Assembly: GCA_964442905.1 (NCBI GenBank)
Contig: CAYUBD010000002.1
Coordinates: 1-64,000, forward strand
DNA: 64,000 nt
Source of the DNA: JAFGFG01 sp964442905
GTDB taxonomy: Archaea > Aenigmatarchaeota > Aenigmatarchaeia > QMZP01 > JAFGSV01
Direction: 5' to 3'
This document shows, in pieces, positions 46,193-52,536 of this stretch (positions are counted from its first letter, which is position 1; the number at the start of each line of letters is the position of its first letter). Position numbers and translations under genes: made by a program. The notes beneath the pieces were generated by a model that saw only the letters and a list, made by a program, of their open reading frames with translations, was not told where the DNA came from and did not search any database.

Positions 46193-47463
46193 CTGGATTC
46201 TCCCCCAGAAGAATACAACGGCTTGTCATAGGCAACCATCATTAAATCACTAAGACACGAACCGGAAGTAACGCATACATAATCAGAGTTTTTAGCGAAA
46301 TTGAAATCTGTCATCTCTGTGTCTGAGGGCATGAAGAATGTTGTTCTGCAGCTGTCCTCGATGCACTGCATCGTGAATCGCTCTATTCTGACGCTAGAAC
46401 CTTCAAGAGCCAATATGTTGTTGCTCGAGAACGGATGGAAAACTTTATATGATGACGTAAAAATATCCAGAGAACCGCCCGGGTGGACATACAGCGCCGA
46501 CTCCCTTTCCATCAGGTATTCCTTTGAAACGTTTGCCTGTATCCAGCTTGACATGAAATGGAAGTTGCCAAGTTGTAGTATCTCCAAGGGTTTTTCAAAC
46601 ATGAACTGTTGTCTCTCGGAAACAACGGAAGTCCTGTTTATACCATTGCCTACCTTAACTGCTGAATGGACTGTGAAGTAGCTGTTGAATTTTTCTATCC
46701 TTCCCCAATCATTGGCACGGTCCTGCTCATAGACATCATCGAATGTACAAGGACTGTAGGAAGTGCAATGAACGCCGTCACCTATTATGGTTATGGTGTC
46801 AGTGGCCGGGTCGTAGGTTATTCCGGGTGTGGTCTGGTTAACGGGTAGGAGAGGCAGGATATCGACTTCTATGGTAGCGTATGCCGGGTTTATGTACTCT
46901 TCCGAATTGCCGTGGGACTCGGCATATAATGAATACGTTCCGTTCTGTAGAGGAAGTTCAATCGTCAGGCTTGCGTCGTCGTCCGTGGTTCCTGTGAACA
47001 CCGGGGTGCCGTTGGCATATATGGTTATCTCACCGCCTATCACAGGGGTGCCGTCATCGAGATAGAGTATGGCCTCGAGTCTGTCTTCTTCATATTTCAG
47101 GCTGATGAAAGAATCGGCCCAGACTTCTATCGTGCTCACGGATTCCAGGACATTGGCTGATACGTTTTCTGCTGTTAAATTGAGCTCGCCGGCAATGAAA
47201 TTGCCCGTGAATGAACCGTTCATGGTTCCGTTTATCGCTGTGTATGCGACTACCGAACCGGCCGTAAGCAGTATCAGTCCGAGTGAAAGCAGTATCTCTA
47301 CCTGGCCGGTCGAACCCTTCTTCCTGAACACCAGAACGAACGATGTCAGGCATACGGTAAGTATGATTATCGGGATTATGTAAGTGAAAGCCGCCGATGC
47401 TATAACAGCCAGAGCCGAAAGTATGATGTTCGTAAGAAGCAGCGAGCTCTGTCCCTTATTCAT
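46189..47463 (-). CDS. Membrane-anchored surface protein sharing a beta-helix-like domain with the giant
   Basis: A 424-residue protein. Residues about 8-45 and 53-75 hold hydrophobic segments (IILSALAVIASAAFTYIIPI with its extension, and VEILLSLGLILLTAGSVVAY) with the basic loop RKKGST between them; the rest has sequons and is predicted outside. A Cna-B/transthyretin-like module (about 110-205: EAILYLDDGTPVIGGEITIY) precedes a beta-helix-like part (about 240-424). Its end (GSSVRIERFTMQC, PSDTEMTDFNFAK) parallels the N-terminal domain of the giant. The ATG overlaps the upstream stop by 8 nt and the stop overlaps the giant's start by 4 nt (ATGA), so it is coupled to both. GAGGG lies before the start. 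Function unknown; a partner of the giant is inferred. Confidence 0.85.
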   Translation of the reverse strand: MNKGQSSLLLTNIILSALAVIASAAFTYIIPIIILTVCLTSFVLVFRKKGSTGQVEILLSLGLILLTAGSVVAYTAINGTMNGSFTGNFIAGELNLTAENVSANVLESVSTIEVWADSFISLKYEEDRLEAILYLDDGTPVIGGEITIYANGTPVFTGTTDDDASLTIELPLQNGTYSLYAESHGNSEEYINPAYATIEVDILPLLPVNQTTPGITYDPATDTITIIGDGVHCTSYSPCTFDDVYEQDRANDWGRIEKFNSYFTVHSAVKVGNGINRTSVVSERQQFMFEKPLEILQLGNFHFMSSWIQANVSKEYLMERESALYVHPGGSLDIFTSSYKVFHPFSSNNILALEGSSVRIERFTMQCIEDSCRTTFFMPSDTEMTDFNFAKNSDYVCVTSGSCLSDLMMVAYDKPLYSSGGESR

Positions 47464-48247
47464 AACTAACCCTCGCTCTTATTTCAGCCGGGCCCAGAGG
47501 CGCCCCTAGCACCGGGAAGACTTTTATCTCAGATATGAAGGTTCCCGAGTTCTCAAGGACACCTATGTGCTCGGTGGCATTGCCCTCGACTACTGCGAAT
47601 CCCTCAGGGAGCATCCATTCAAGCACGAGGTTGTATGAGGTGCCGCCCGTATTGGTTATCACTGCCTTTACGATGGCATCCTCCTTGTCCCTCGTGACCT
47701 TATCCGGATTCTCTATTACAAGTGTAATTTCAGGAGCCAGCGACTCTTCCGTGACATTTGTCTCCGTTACGTTCTCCTCCGGTTCAGTGATATTGACTTC
47801 AGGTTCCTCGGTGGGTTCAGTTATGTTTTCCTCCGGACTTGTGGTGTTCTCTTCGGGCAGGGTCGCGTTCTCTTCCGGAATGGTGACATTCTCGTCAGGG
47901 ATTGTGATGTTTTCTTCGGGTACGGTCACGTTTGTCTCATTGATTACCGTGACGTTTTCTTCAGGTTCCGTGATGTCTGTTTCAGGTTCATGGGGGTCTG
48001 TTACGTTCTCCTCGGGGATTGTGGTATTTCCTTCAGTATCCTCTGGTAGTGTTTCATTCAAAATATCCTCGATTGGCAACGTTTCTGTAAGGTTTACGTC
48101 CGTTATCATCCCGTCAACGCCTGTGGAGTTGGTGGCATTCTGGGCTACGATTACCGTAGTGGGAACGAGAACGAGAAGTAGAAATATGGCTATAAGCTGT
48201 GCTTGCCCCTTTGCCCCAGAATTGAATTTGTCCCCCAAGATGTGCAC
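47456..48247 (-). CDS. Sequon-rich mucin-like surface protein, first gene of the giant operon
   Basis: Starts at GTG (48247); the next in-frame TTG is codon 4. One hydrophobic segment (LIAIFLLLVLVPTTVIVAQ, residues about 18-36) serves as signal/anchor. Residues about 37-170 are low complexity with 17 N-X-T/S sequons, including five uninterrupted heptads of the form x-P-(E/D)-E-N-x-T. The C-terminal 90 residues look like a CARDB/NEW3 beta domain (NTGGTSYNLVLEWMLPEGFAVVEGNATEHIG). On the minus strand an AT-rich box (ATTAATAG, near 48275) lies about 28 nt before the GTG, so the messenger may be leaderless. The stop overlaps the next ATG by 8 nt. The design is a heavily N-glycosylated stalk; partners are unknown. 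Confidence 0.82.
   Translation of the reverse strand: MHILGDKFNSGAKGQAQLIAIFLLLVLVPTTVIVAQNATNSTGVDGMITDVNLTETLPIEDILNETLPEDTEGNTTIPEENVTDPHEPETDITEPEENVTVINETNVTVPEENITIPDENVTIPEENATLPEENTTSPEENITEPTEEPEVNITEPEENVTETNVTEESLAPEITLVIENPDKVTRDKEDAIVKAVITNTGGTSYNLVLEWMLPEGFAVVEGNATEHIGVLENSGTFISEIKVFPVLGAPLGPAEIRARVSYE
47820..47925 (-). repeat. Tandem heptapeptide repeats encoding x-P-E-E-N-x-T sequons
   Basis: Five consecutive 7-codon units read VPEENIT, IPDENVT, IPEENAT, LPEENTT, SPEENIT; looser copies flank them on both sides. The 21-nt DNA units vary at third positions (for example gaagaaaac, gacgagaat, gaagagaac, gaggaaaac), so the peptide rather than the DNA is conserved. Every unit carries one N-glycosylation sequon at fixed spacing. 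Confidence 0.9.
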
Positions 48248-48359
48248 CCAACAGACGTATAGGTTAACAGTTGCAACTATTAATCTACATATCTGTCGAC
48301 CCTTTTATCCACTGTTAACAGGGAAAAGTTTAAATTGTCGATCGACAATAGGATATTAT
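48248..48359. promoter_or_regulatory. Divergent promoter region between giant operon and winged-helix regulator
   Basis: These 112 bp hold both promoters. For the plus-strand regulator, GTTTAAAT (48328-48335) is a TATA-like box about 25-30 bp before the ATG at 48360, which implies a leaderless transcript. For the minus-strand operon, ATTAATAG near 48275 is suitably placed before the GTG at 48247. The perfect palindrome at 48334-48349 lies between the plus TATA box and the expected transcript start, and a half-site TGTCGA occurs at 48294-48299. Confidence 0.65.
48334..48349. promoter_or_regulatory. Perfect 16-bp palindrome, candidate operator
   Basis: ATTGTCGATCGACAAT is a perfect inverted repeat with no spacer, centred between 48341 and 48342. 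It overlaps the region between the TATA box and the start codon of the winged-helix gene, the classic position for autorepression. The half-site TGTCGA recurs at 48294-48299, 48596-48601 (reverse orientation) and in the hairpin arms at 48778-48810. Confidence 0.7.
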
Positions 48360-48812
48360 ATGATAGAGTTTCTTGGGTCCAGAAAACTGGAAAAGGAGAA
48401 GTTAGATTCTCTTTCTGAGCTGGAAAAACTGCGGGAGCTGGAAAAGGAGAAATCGCTAAACCAGAGGGTAGAGAGCCTGATTTTCAAGAAATTCAAGGAA
48501 ACCGGCCTGGATGAGCGCATGAAAGAAATGAATTTCACGCTGGAAGAAATTGCTGAAAAAGTCGACCAGCTCATGTTTTTGTACCAGACGAACAGTCGAC
48601 AAAAAACTTCACCGAGCGTCAGAAAAATGAAGGTGAAGGAAATGATAATGCTCCTGCTCCAGCAGCACGACACTCTCAGCGCCCCCCAGCTGTGCCAGCT
48701 GCTTAACCTCTCGCGCACGAGATGCAGTGAATACCTCAAGGAAATGGAATTTAAGGGTCTTTTGGAGTCGGAATTGAACTGTCGAAAAAAAATCTACAGA
48801 CTTCGACAGTAG
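48360..48812 (+). CDS. Winged-helix transcriptional regulator with N-terminal coiled coil
   Basis: A 150-residue protein. The ATG at 48360 is preferred because it follows a TATA-like box by the distance expected of a leaderless archaeal mRNA; sequence further upstream in the same frame is antisense to the neighbour. Residues 1-45 are a Lys/Glu/Leu coiled coil (LEKEKLDSLSELEKLRELEK), 50-80 amphipathic helix. Residues about 88-150 are a winged helix: MKVKEMIMLLLQQHDTLS, recognition helix region APQLCQLLNLSRTRCSEYLK, wing ESELNCRKKIYRL, of the ArsR/MarR-like archaeal type. No effector domain or Cys metal site is obvious. It is divergent from the giant operon with a palindromic operator between them, so it probably regulates itself and that operon. 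Confidence 0.85.
   Translation: MIEFLGSRKLEKEKLDSLSELEKLRELEKEKSLNQRVESLIFKKFKETGLDERMKEMNFTLEEIAEKVDQLMFLYQTNSRQKTSPSVRKMKVKEMIMLLLQQHDTLSAPQLCQLLNLSRTRCSEYLKEMEFKGLLESELNCRKKIYRLRQ
48778..48810. terminator. Inverted repeat at the 3' end of the regulator gene
   Basis: ACTGTCGAA (48778-48786) and TTCGACAGT (48802-48810) form perfect 9-bp arms around a 15-nt AT-rich loop and end at the stop codon. It lies between two convergent genes whose stops are only 2 nt apart, so it may serve as a bidirectional terminator. Alternatively, since each arm contains the TGTCGA half-site of the upstream palindrome, it may be a second binding site of the regulator. Confidence 0.5.
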
Positions 48813-48814
48813 AA

Positions 48815-50281
48815 TCACTCCATGTAACCAAGGGATCTCAGCATCTCCATTGTTTTGTTGTCAATCTCCCGCGTCCCGGTTATTGAGTTATCAGAAATTA
48901 CGCTTCCTAACATATCTTCAAGATGGGATGAGATTGTCTCCTCCGCGATGAAGTTCGTCATTTCGCCCTCGTCCCTTCTGAAGAGCATCTTCCTTACATA
49001 CGGTTCAGAGCCACTTGAATTGCTTTTAATGCGTACCATGAGGTCGCCCTCCTGCTCGGCTATCTCATTCTCCAGATCGAGGTCTGAAGGCATCATGCTG
49101 ATGAATTTCCATCCATCCCTCACTATACCCAATGCCGTCATCTTACCCTTCCTGGGCTTTGTATGGAATATCACATAATCCTTCTCGTGCTGCCTGCCCT
49201 CTATAAGCCCGACCAGGCTCTCGCCGTTGTTGTCATGGTGTTCATTTATTTCCAGAATGTCCAGCACTGTCTGGAATATGTCGACCGATTCGACCACATT
49301 GTTTATTCTCATGGGAAGCGTTATGGACTTCGGGTTGAAAATGATGAGCGGCACGTGCATCTCCTCGTCGTAGAGCGTCTTTCCATGGAAAACGCATGCG
49401 CGGTCGTCTTCGTATCCGAAATCACTGAAGTTGTGCTCACCGAAGCATTCCCCGTGGTCTGAAACGATCACGATGAGCGTGTCATCTTTGATGCCCAGCT
49501 CGGAAAGCTTGTCAAACAGCATGCCGATGCCACTGTCCGTATATGAAACCTCCCCGTCATACTTCTCGATCTCCTCCCGCATAGTCCTTTTCTTGGAAAT
49601 CCCCACGATATCGTAAGACTCATCAGCATACGCTGGCTCTTCATCGTATCTGTAAATATCAAAATCCTCCGGGGGTGCATACGGGCTGTGCGGATCGTAA
49701 TAATGCACCCATAGGAAGAACATCTCGTCCGAATGGTTTCCGAGCCATGAGAGCGCAGCCAGTGTTGTTTCCCCGGCTGGTCTCCTTATGATGTTCTCAT
49801 TCCTTCTTGAATCCGAGTAGCCGTTGAAGTAATCGAATTCGTGATTGAATCCCATCAGTATGTGACTGCTCGTGAACGCCGACGTGACATATCCATGCTT
49901 CGTGAGTATCTCTGGGATGGTGAGGAGTTCTGGTCCTTCATCATTCGGCAGGTAGTTTCCGTGGACGAACGGGTAAAGGCCAGTGAAAATCGACCAATGG
50001 GAAGGCGGGGTGTGGGGTATGTTGGAAAAGGCGTTCGTGAACGTCACACCCTTTTCGGAAACCGCATCCATGTTGGGTGTCGTCTCCTGGAAATGACCAT
50101 AAGACGAGACATGATCCGCCCTCAGTGTGTCGACGGTTATGAGGAGCACGTTGCAGCCATCGCATCCGTATTCAACCCCGCCCACGGCCGGGGCCGAGAA
50201 GAATCCTGTGAATGATTCTGCAGTCATTAATACACTCCCCACCACCACTAAAAATACCGTAAAGAGAAGCGCGTATCTCAT
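48815..50281 (-). CDS. Exported alkaline-phosphatase/sulfatase-superfamily enzyme with Thr at the nucleophile position
   Basis: The ATG at 50281 gives a 488-residue protein with an N-terminal hydrophobic segment (MRYALLFTVFLVVVGSVLM), so it works at or outside the membrane. Metal-site motifs of the superfamily are present: LLITVDTLRADH (Asp 51) and VIVSDHGECFGEH. The position of the sulfatase Cys/Ser in C-x-P-S-R is Thr 91 in TPPSHWSIFTG, so formylglycine cannot form there. A Thr nucleophile is found in phosphodiesterases and phosphoethanolamine/phosphoglycerol transferases of the superfamily, so a phospho-transfer or hydrolysis role on surface glycans or lipids is more likely than desulfation. 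A minus-strand TATA-like box lies 20-30 nt before the ATG. It is divergent from two glycosyltransferases. Confidence 0.85.
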   Translation of the reverse strand: MRYALLFTVFLVVVGSVLMTAESFTGFFSAPAVGGVEYGCDGCNVLLITVDTLRADHVSSYGHFQETTPNMDAVSEKGVTFTNAFSNIPHTPPSHWSIFTGLYPFVHGNYLPNDEGPELLTIPEILTKHGYVTSAFTSSHILMGFNHEFDYFNGYSDSRRNENIIRRPAGETTLAALSWLGNHSDEMFFLWVHYYDPHSPYAPPEDFDIYRYDEEPAYADESYDIVGISKKRTMREEIEKYDGEVSYTDSGIGMLFDKLSELGIKDDTLIVIVSDHGECFGEHNFSDFGYEDDRACVFHGKTLYDEEMHVPLIIFNPKSITLPMRINNVVESVDIFQTVLDILEINEHHDNNGESLVGLIEGRQHEKDYVIFHTKPRKGKMTALGIVRDGWKFISMMPSDLDLENEIAEQEGDLMVRIKSNSSGSEPYVRKMLFRRDEGEMTNFIAEETISSHLEDMLGSVISDNSITGTREIDNKTMEMLRSLGYME

Positions 50282-50350
50282 ACTCTTTATTTTTTCACAA
50301 GCAATAAAAATGACTTTTATTGCAGGCAGCGAAAAGTTATTCAGGTTCAA
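50282..50350. promoter_or_regulatory. Back-to-back divergent promoters sharing an inverted repeat
   Basis: GCAATAAAA (50301-50309) and TTTTATTGC (50315-50323) are perfect 9-bp arms separated by ATGAC. Each arm contains a TATA-like TTTTATT facing outwards: about 20-28 nt before the minus-strand ATG at 50281 and about 28-36 nt before the plus-strand ATG at 50351. Both transcripts would be nearly leaderless. The symmetry may also bind a regulator. Confidence 0.6.
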
Positions 50351-51028
50351 ATGAAAATTTCAATAGTTGTCCCTGCCCATAATGAGGAAGGCAATATAAT
50401 CCCCCTCCGCAGAAAGATAAAATCGGCCATGAAAGGTGTTGACTACAATCTCATATTCGTGGATGACGGCTCGAAAGACTGGACATTGTCTGAGATGGAA
50501 GAGGCGGCCGACGACAGAACCACTGTGATAGGATTTCCGGAACGCAGAGGTAAGTGCTTCGCGCTGTTCAGTGGGATAAAACACTCTTCCGGCGATATAA
50601 TAGCGACTATGGATGCCGACCTGCAGAATGACCCTAATGACATAATCAGGATGGTTGAAGAACTGGACAGTGGTTACGACTGCATCTGCGGCTGGCGCGC
50701 CAGAAGGATGGACGACCCCGTGAAAAGGGCTTCTTCAAGAATCGGGAACTCTATAAACAACATCGTTTTGGGAGTAGGTCTCCATGACAACACGTGTCCC
50801 GTGAAGGTCTTCAGGAGGGAATGTGTTTCGAATCTCACGTACTTCAGAGAATTCCACAGGTTCATACCGGTTATGGTCAAGTACCAGGGCTTCACAGTCA
50901 GGGAAATGAAGGTCTGTCACAGAAGACGTTCAAGAGGCAAGTCGAAATACGGGATAAGGAACAGGCTGCTGGGTAACGTCAGGACGATGTGGAAGGTAAG
51001 ATTCAAACCCGAGAGACTGATGTCATGA
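50351..51028 (+). CDS. GT-A family 2 glycosyltransferase, polyprenyl-phosphate sugar synthase type
   Basis: A 225-residue catalytic domain without membrane helices. It starts MKISIVVPAHNEEGN, followed by FVDDGSKD, the metal-binding ATMDADLQNDP (Asp 88, Asp 90), and the late basic motif CHRRRSRGKSKYG, all typical of dolichol-phosphate mannose/glucose synthases (DPMS-like). It would transfer a sugar from a nucleotide donor to a lipid phosphate on the cytoplasmic face. The stop overlaps the next start by ATGA, so product lipid-sugar is probably used by the membrane glycosyltransferase that follows. Sugar specificity cannot be read from sequence. Confidence 0.9.
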   Translation: MKISIVVPAHNEEGNIIPLRRKIKSAMKGVDYNLIFVDDGSKDWTLSEMEEAADDRTTVIGFPERRGKCFALFSGIKHSSGDIIATMDADLQNDPNDIIRMVEELDSGYDCICGWRARRMDDPVKRASSRIGNSINNIVLGVGLHDNTCPVKVFRRECVSNLTYFREFHRFIPVMVKYQGFTVREMKVCHRRRSRGKSKYGIRNRLLGNVRTMWKVRFKPERLMS

Positions 51029-52479
51029 AGCCGGAAAGATTGGTACCGAAAAGCCGTGAGGACAAGATAGCTTTAGCACTTTCAGTAGTCTTTCTTGTGC
51101 TGTACCTTTCAACGCTCAGTATGACGCTTGAGGAGGAGGACTCTGCGCATTTCGCGCTCGCGCTGACGGATTTCAACGTCACGAAATACCAGCCGCATCC
51201 TCCTGGTTTCCCTGTTTACGTGGCACTGGGAAAGGCGTTCTTTTCATTGACCGGTAATGGTGTTACAGCACTCACTTCTATGAGTGCTGTCTTCGGTGCG
51301 CTTTCGTTCCTCGTAACATATCTACTCTTCAGGGAGATGGCAGGCAGGGAGAAGGCCATCGCGGCCTCCCTGCTCACAGCCGTTACGCCACTCTTCTGGC
51401 TGAACAGCCTTAAGGCGCTTTCAGACATGGCCGGCCTCTTCTTCGTACTGCTGGCTCTGTTAATGATGTATAAATACATGAGAAACGGCAGTAGTATGCT
51501 CTTCCTCACATCCGCGTTCCTATCGGGCATCTCGTTGGGTGTCCGCATACATTCTGCATTCATACTTATTCCTGTGATGCTCTGCGTCACGTTCACCAGA
51601 AAGAGCGACTTCAGGACCAACCTCAATGCATCCATGCTGTTTGCCATGGGCGCTTTAGCCTGGTTCATTCCCATTCTGATAATGACCGGTCCTGGGAATT
51701 ACTTGTCCGTGGCCTTCAGCCAGCTGGGAGAAAGGGTCGGAAGGCCCGAGATGTCCCTCATAGGTACCGGAAGCCTTCCGTCAGATTCATTGGCAAAAGC
51801 CGGCGAGACGATATACTACTTTCTCTTCGGGGGTTACGGCATAAACCTCGGGGGTATGGGAATCCTGAGCATAGTCCTCCTTTCTGTCATGGTTCTTCTC
51901 ATGATTTTATCAGTGAAGCTCTTCGACTGGAAAAATCCAAACCTGCGCTTCGTCTTCTCAGCGCTGGTGCTGTACATTCCCGTGGTTTTCATAATGCTGC
52001 CGGCTTCCAATCCCAGATACTTTCTGGCGCTTGTTCCGTTCCTCTCACTGCTTTTCGTCGGAGGTTCGTGGAGATTTAGTAATCACATGCAAAGATATTT
52101 GTCGCTAATCGTACTGGCGTCCCTTCTGCTTGCGCATTCATCAGTACTTGCCATGAAGATGCACACAATCGAATCGCCGATGTTCCAGATGACCAGCTAC
52201 ATTAACGATAACTATGACGAAAGCGCTGTCGTGATAGTCACGGGATTTTCAGACAAGTACTTCGAATACTACGGCCTAAGGCCCTTCAGGGTACCTGCAA
52301 CCGCCATGACGTGCGAGGGCGTTGAATCTCTACTTGAAAGCGGGGTAGAGGTTCTTTCCACCGCAGAGCAGGAAAACTGCGACGGTGTTGTCCTGAAAAC
52401 TCTCATGACGTTCAGCCGGGATGCCAGAATCCATGTGAAGAGAAGTTATGTCAGTCTTTTCTCCGTTGAGTATGATTAA
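51025..52479 (+). CDS. Polytopic GT-C glycosyltransferase (GT39/PMT-like)
   Basis: A 484-residue protein with about ten hydrophobic segments. The start at 51025 is chosen because ATGA overlaps the upstream TGA. The first extracellular loop has the acidic site EEEDS (36-40) and, further on, YQPHPPGFPVYV (55-66), the pattern of dolichyl-phosphate-linked sugar-dependent GT-C enzymes. A soluble-looking C-terminal segment of about 110 residues follows the last helix. Together with the preceding polyprenyl-phosphate sugar synthase it forms a two-step cassette that would add a sugar at the outer face of the membrane; acceptors may be the sequon-rich surface proteins or their glycans (inference). Confidence 0.85.
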   Translation: MKPERLVPKSREDKIALALSVVFLVLYLSTLSMTLEEEDSAHFALALTDFNVTKYQPHPPGFPVYVALGKAFFSLTGNGVTALTSMSAVFGALSFLVTYLLFREMAGREKAIAASLLTAVTPLFWLNSLKALSDMAGLFFVLLALLMMYKYMRNGSSMLFLTSAFLSGISLGVRIHSAFILIPVMLCVTFTRKSDFRTNLNASMLFAMGALAWFIPILIMTGPGNYLSVAFSQLGERVGRPEMSLIGTGSLPSDSLAKAGETIYYFLFGGYGINLGGMGILSIVLLSVMVLLMILSVKLFDWKNPNLRFVFSALVLYIPVVFIMLPASNPRYFLALVPFLSLLFVGGSWRFSNHMQRYLSLIVLASLLLAHSSVLAMKMHTIESPMFQMTSYINDNYDESAVVIVTGFSDKYFEYYGLRPFRVPATAMTCEGVESLLESGVEVLSTAEQENCDGVVLKTLMTFSRDARIHVKRSYVSLFSVEYD

Positions 52480-52536
52480 AAATATCCAGCATGTTTAAAC
52501 ATTTCATTTATTATCAGCCAATTGATTAATTTAATA
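52480..52536 (+). promoter_or_regulatory. Promoter region with palindrome ATGTTTAAACAT
   Basis: ATGTTTAAACAT (52491-52502) is a perfect 12-bp palindrome whose core GTTTAAAC also occurs upstream of 59397 and 63689. The AT-rich CATTTATTA (about 52505-52513) is about 25 nt before the ATG at 52537, as expected for a TATA box of a leaderless transcript. Confidence 0.5.

Noticed and set aside
6281..46192. Giant frame as a chimera of several separate genes
   Set aside because: No stop codon, signal peptide or promoter-like break occurs inside outside the N gap, and the repeat units run through continuously. The gap itself remains a point of uncertainty.
47535..48359. Upstream 275-codon extension of the winged-helix gene
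   Set aside because: The extension is the antisense of the sequon repeat gene and reads as Ser/Val/Thr repeats. The TATA-like box and palindrome fix the start near 48360.
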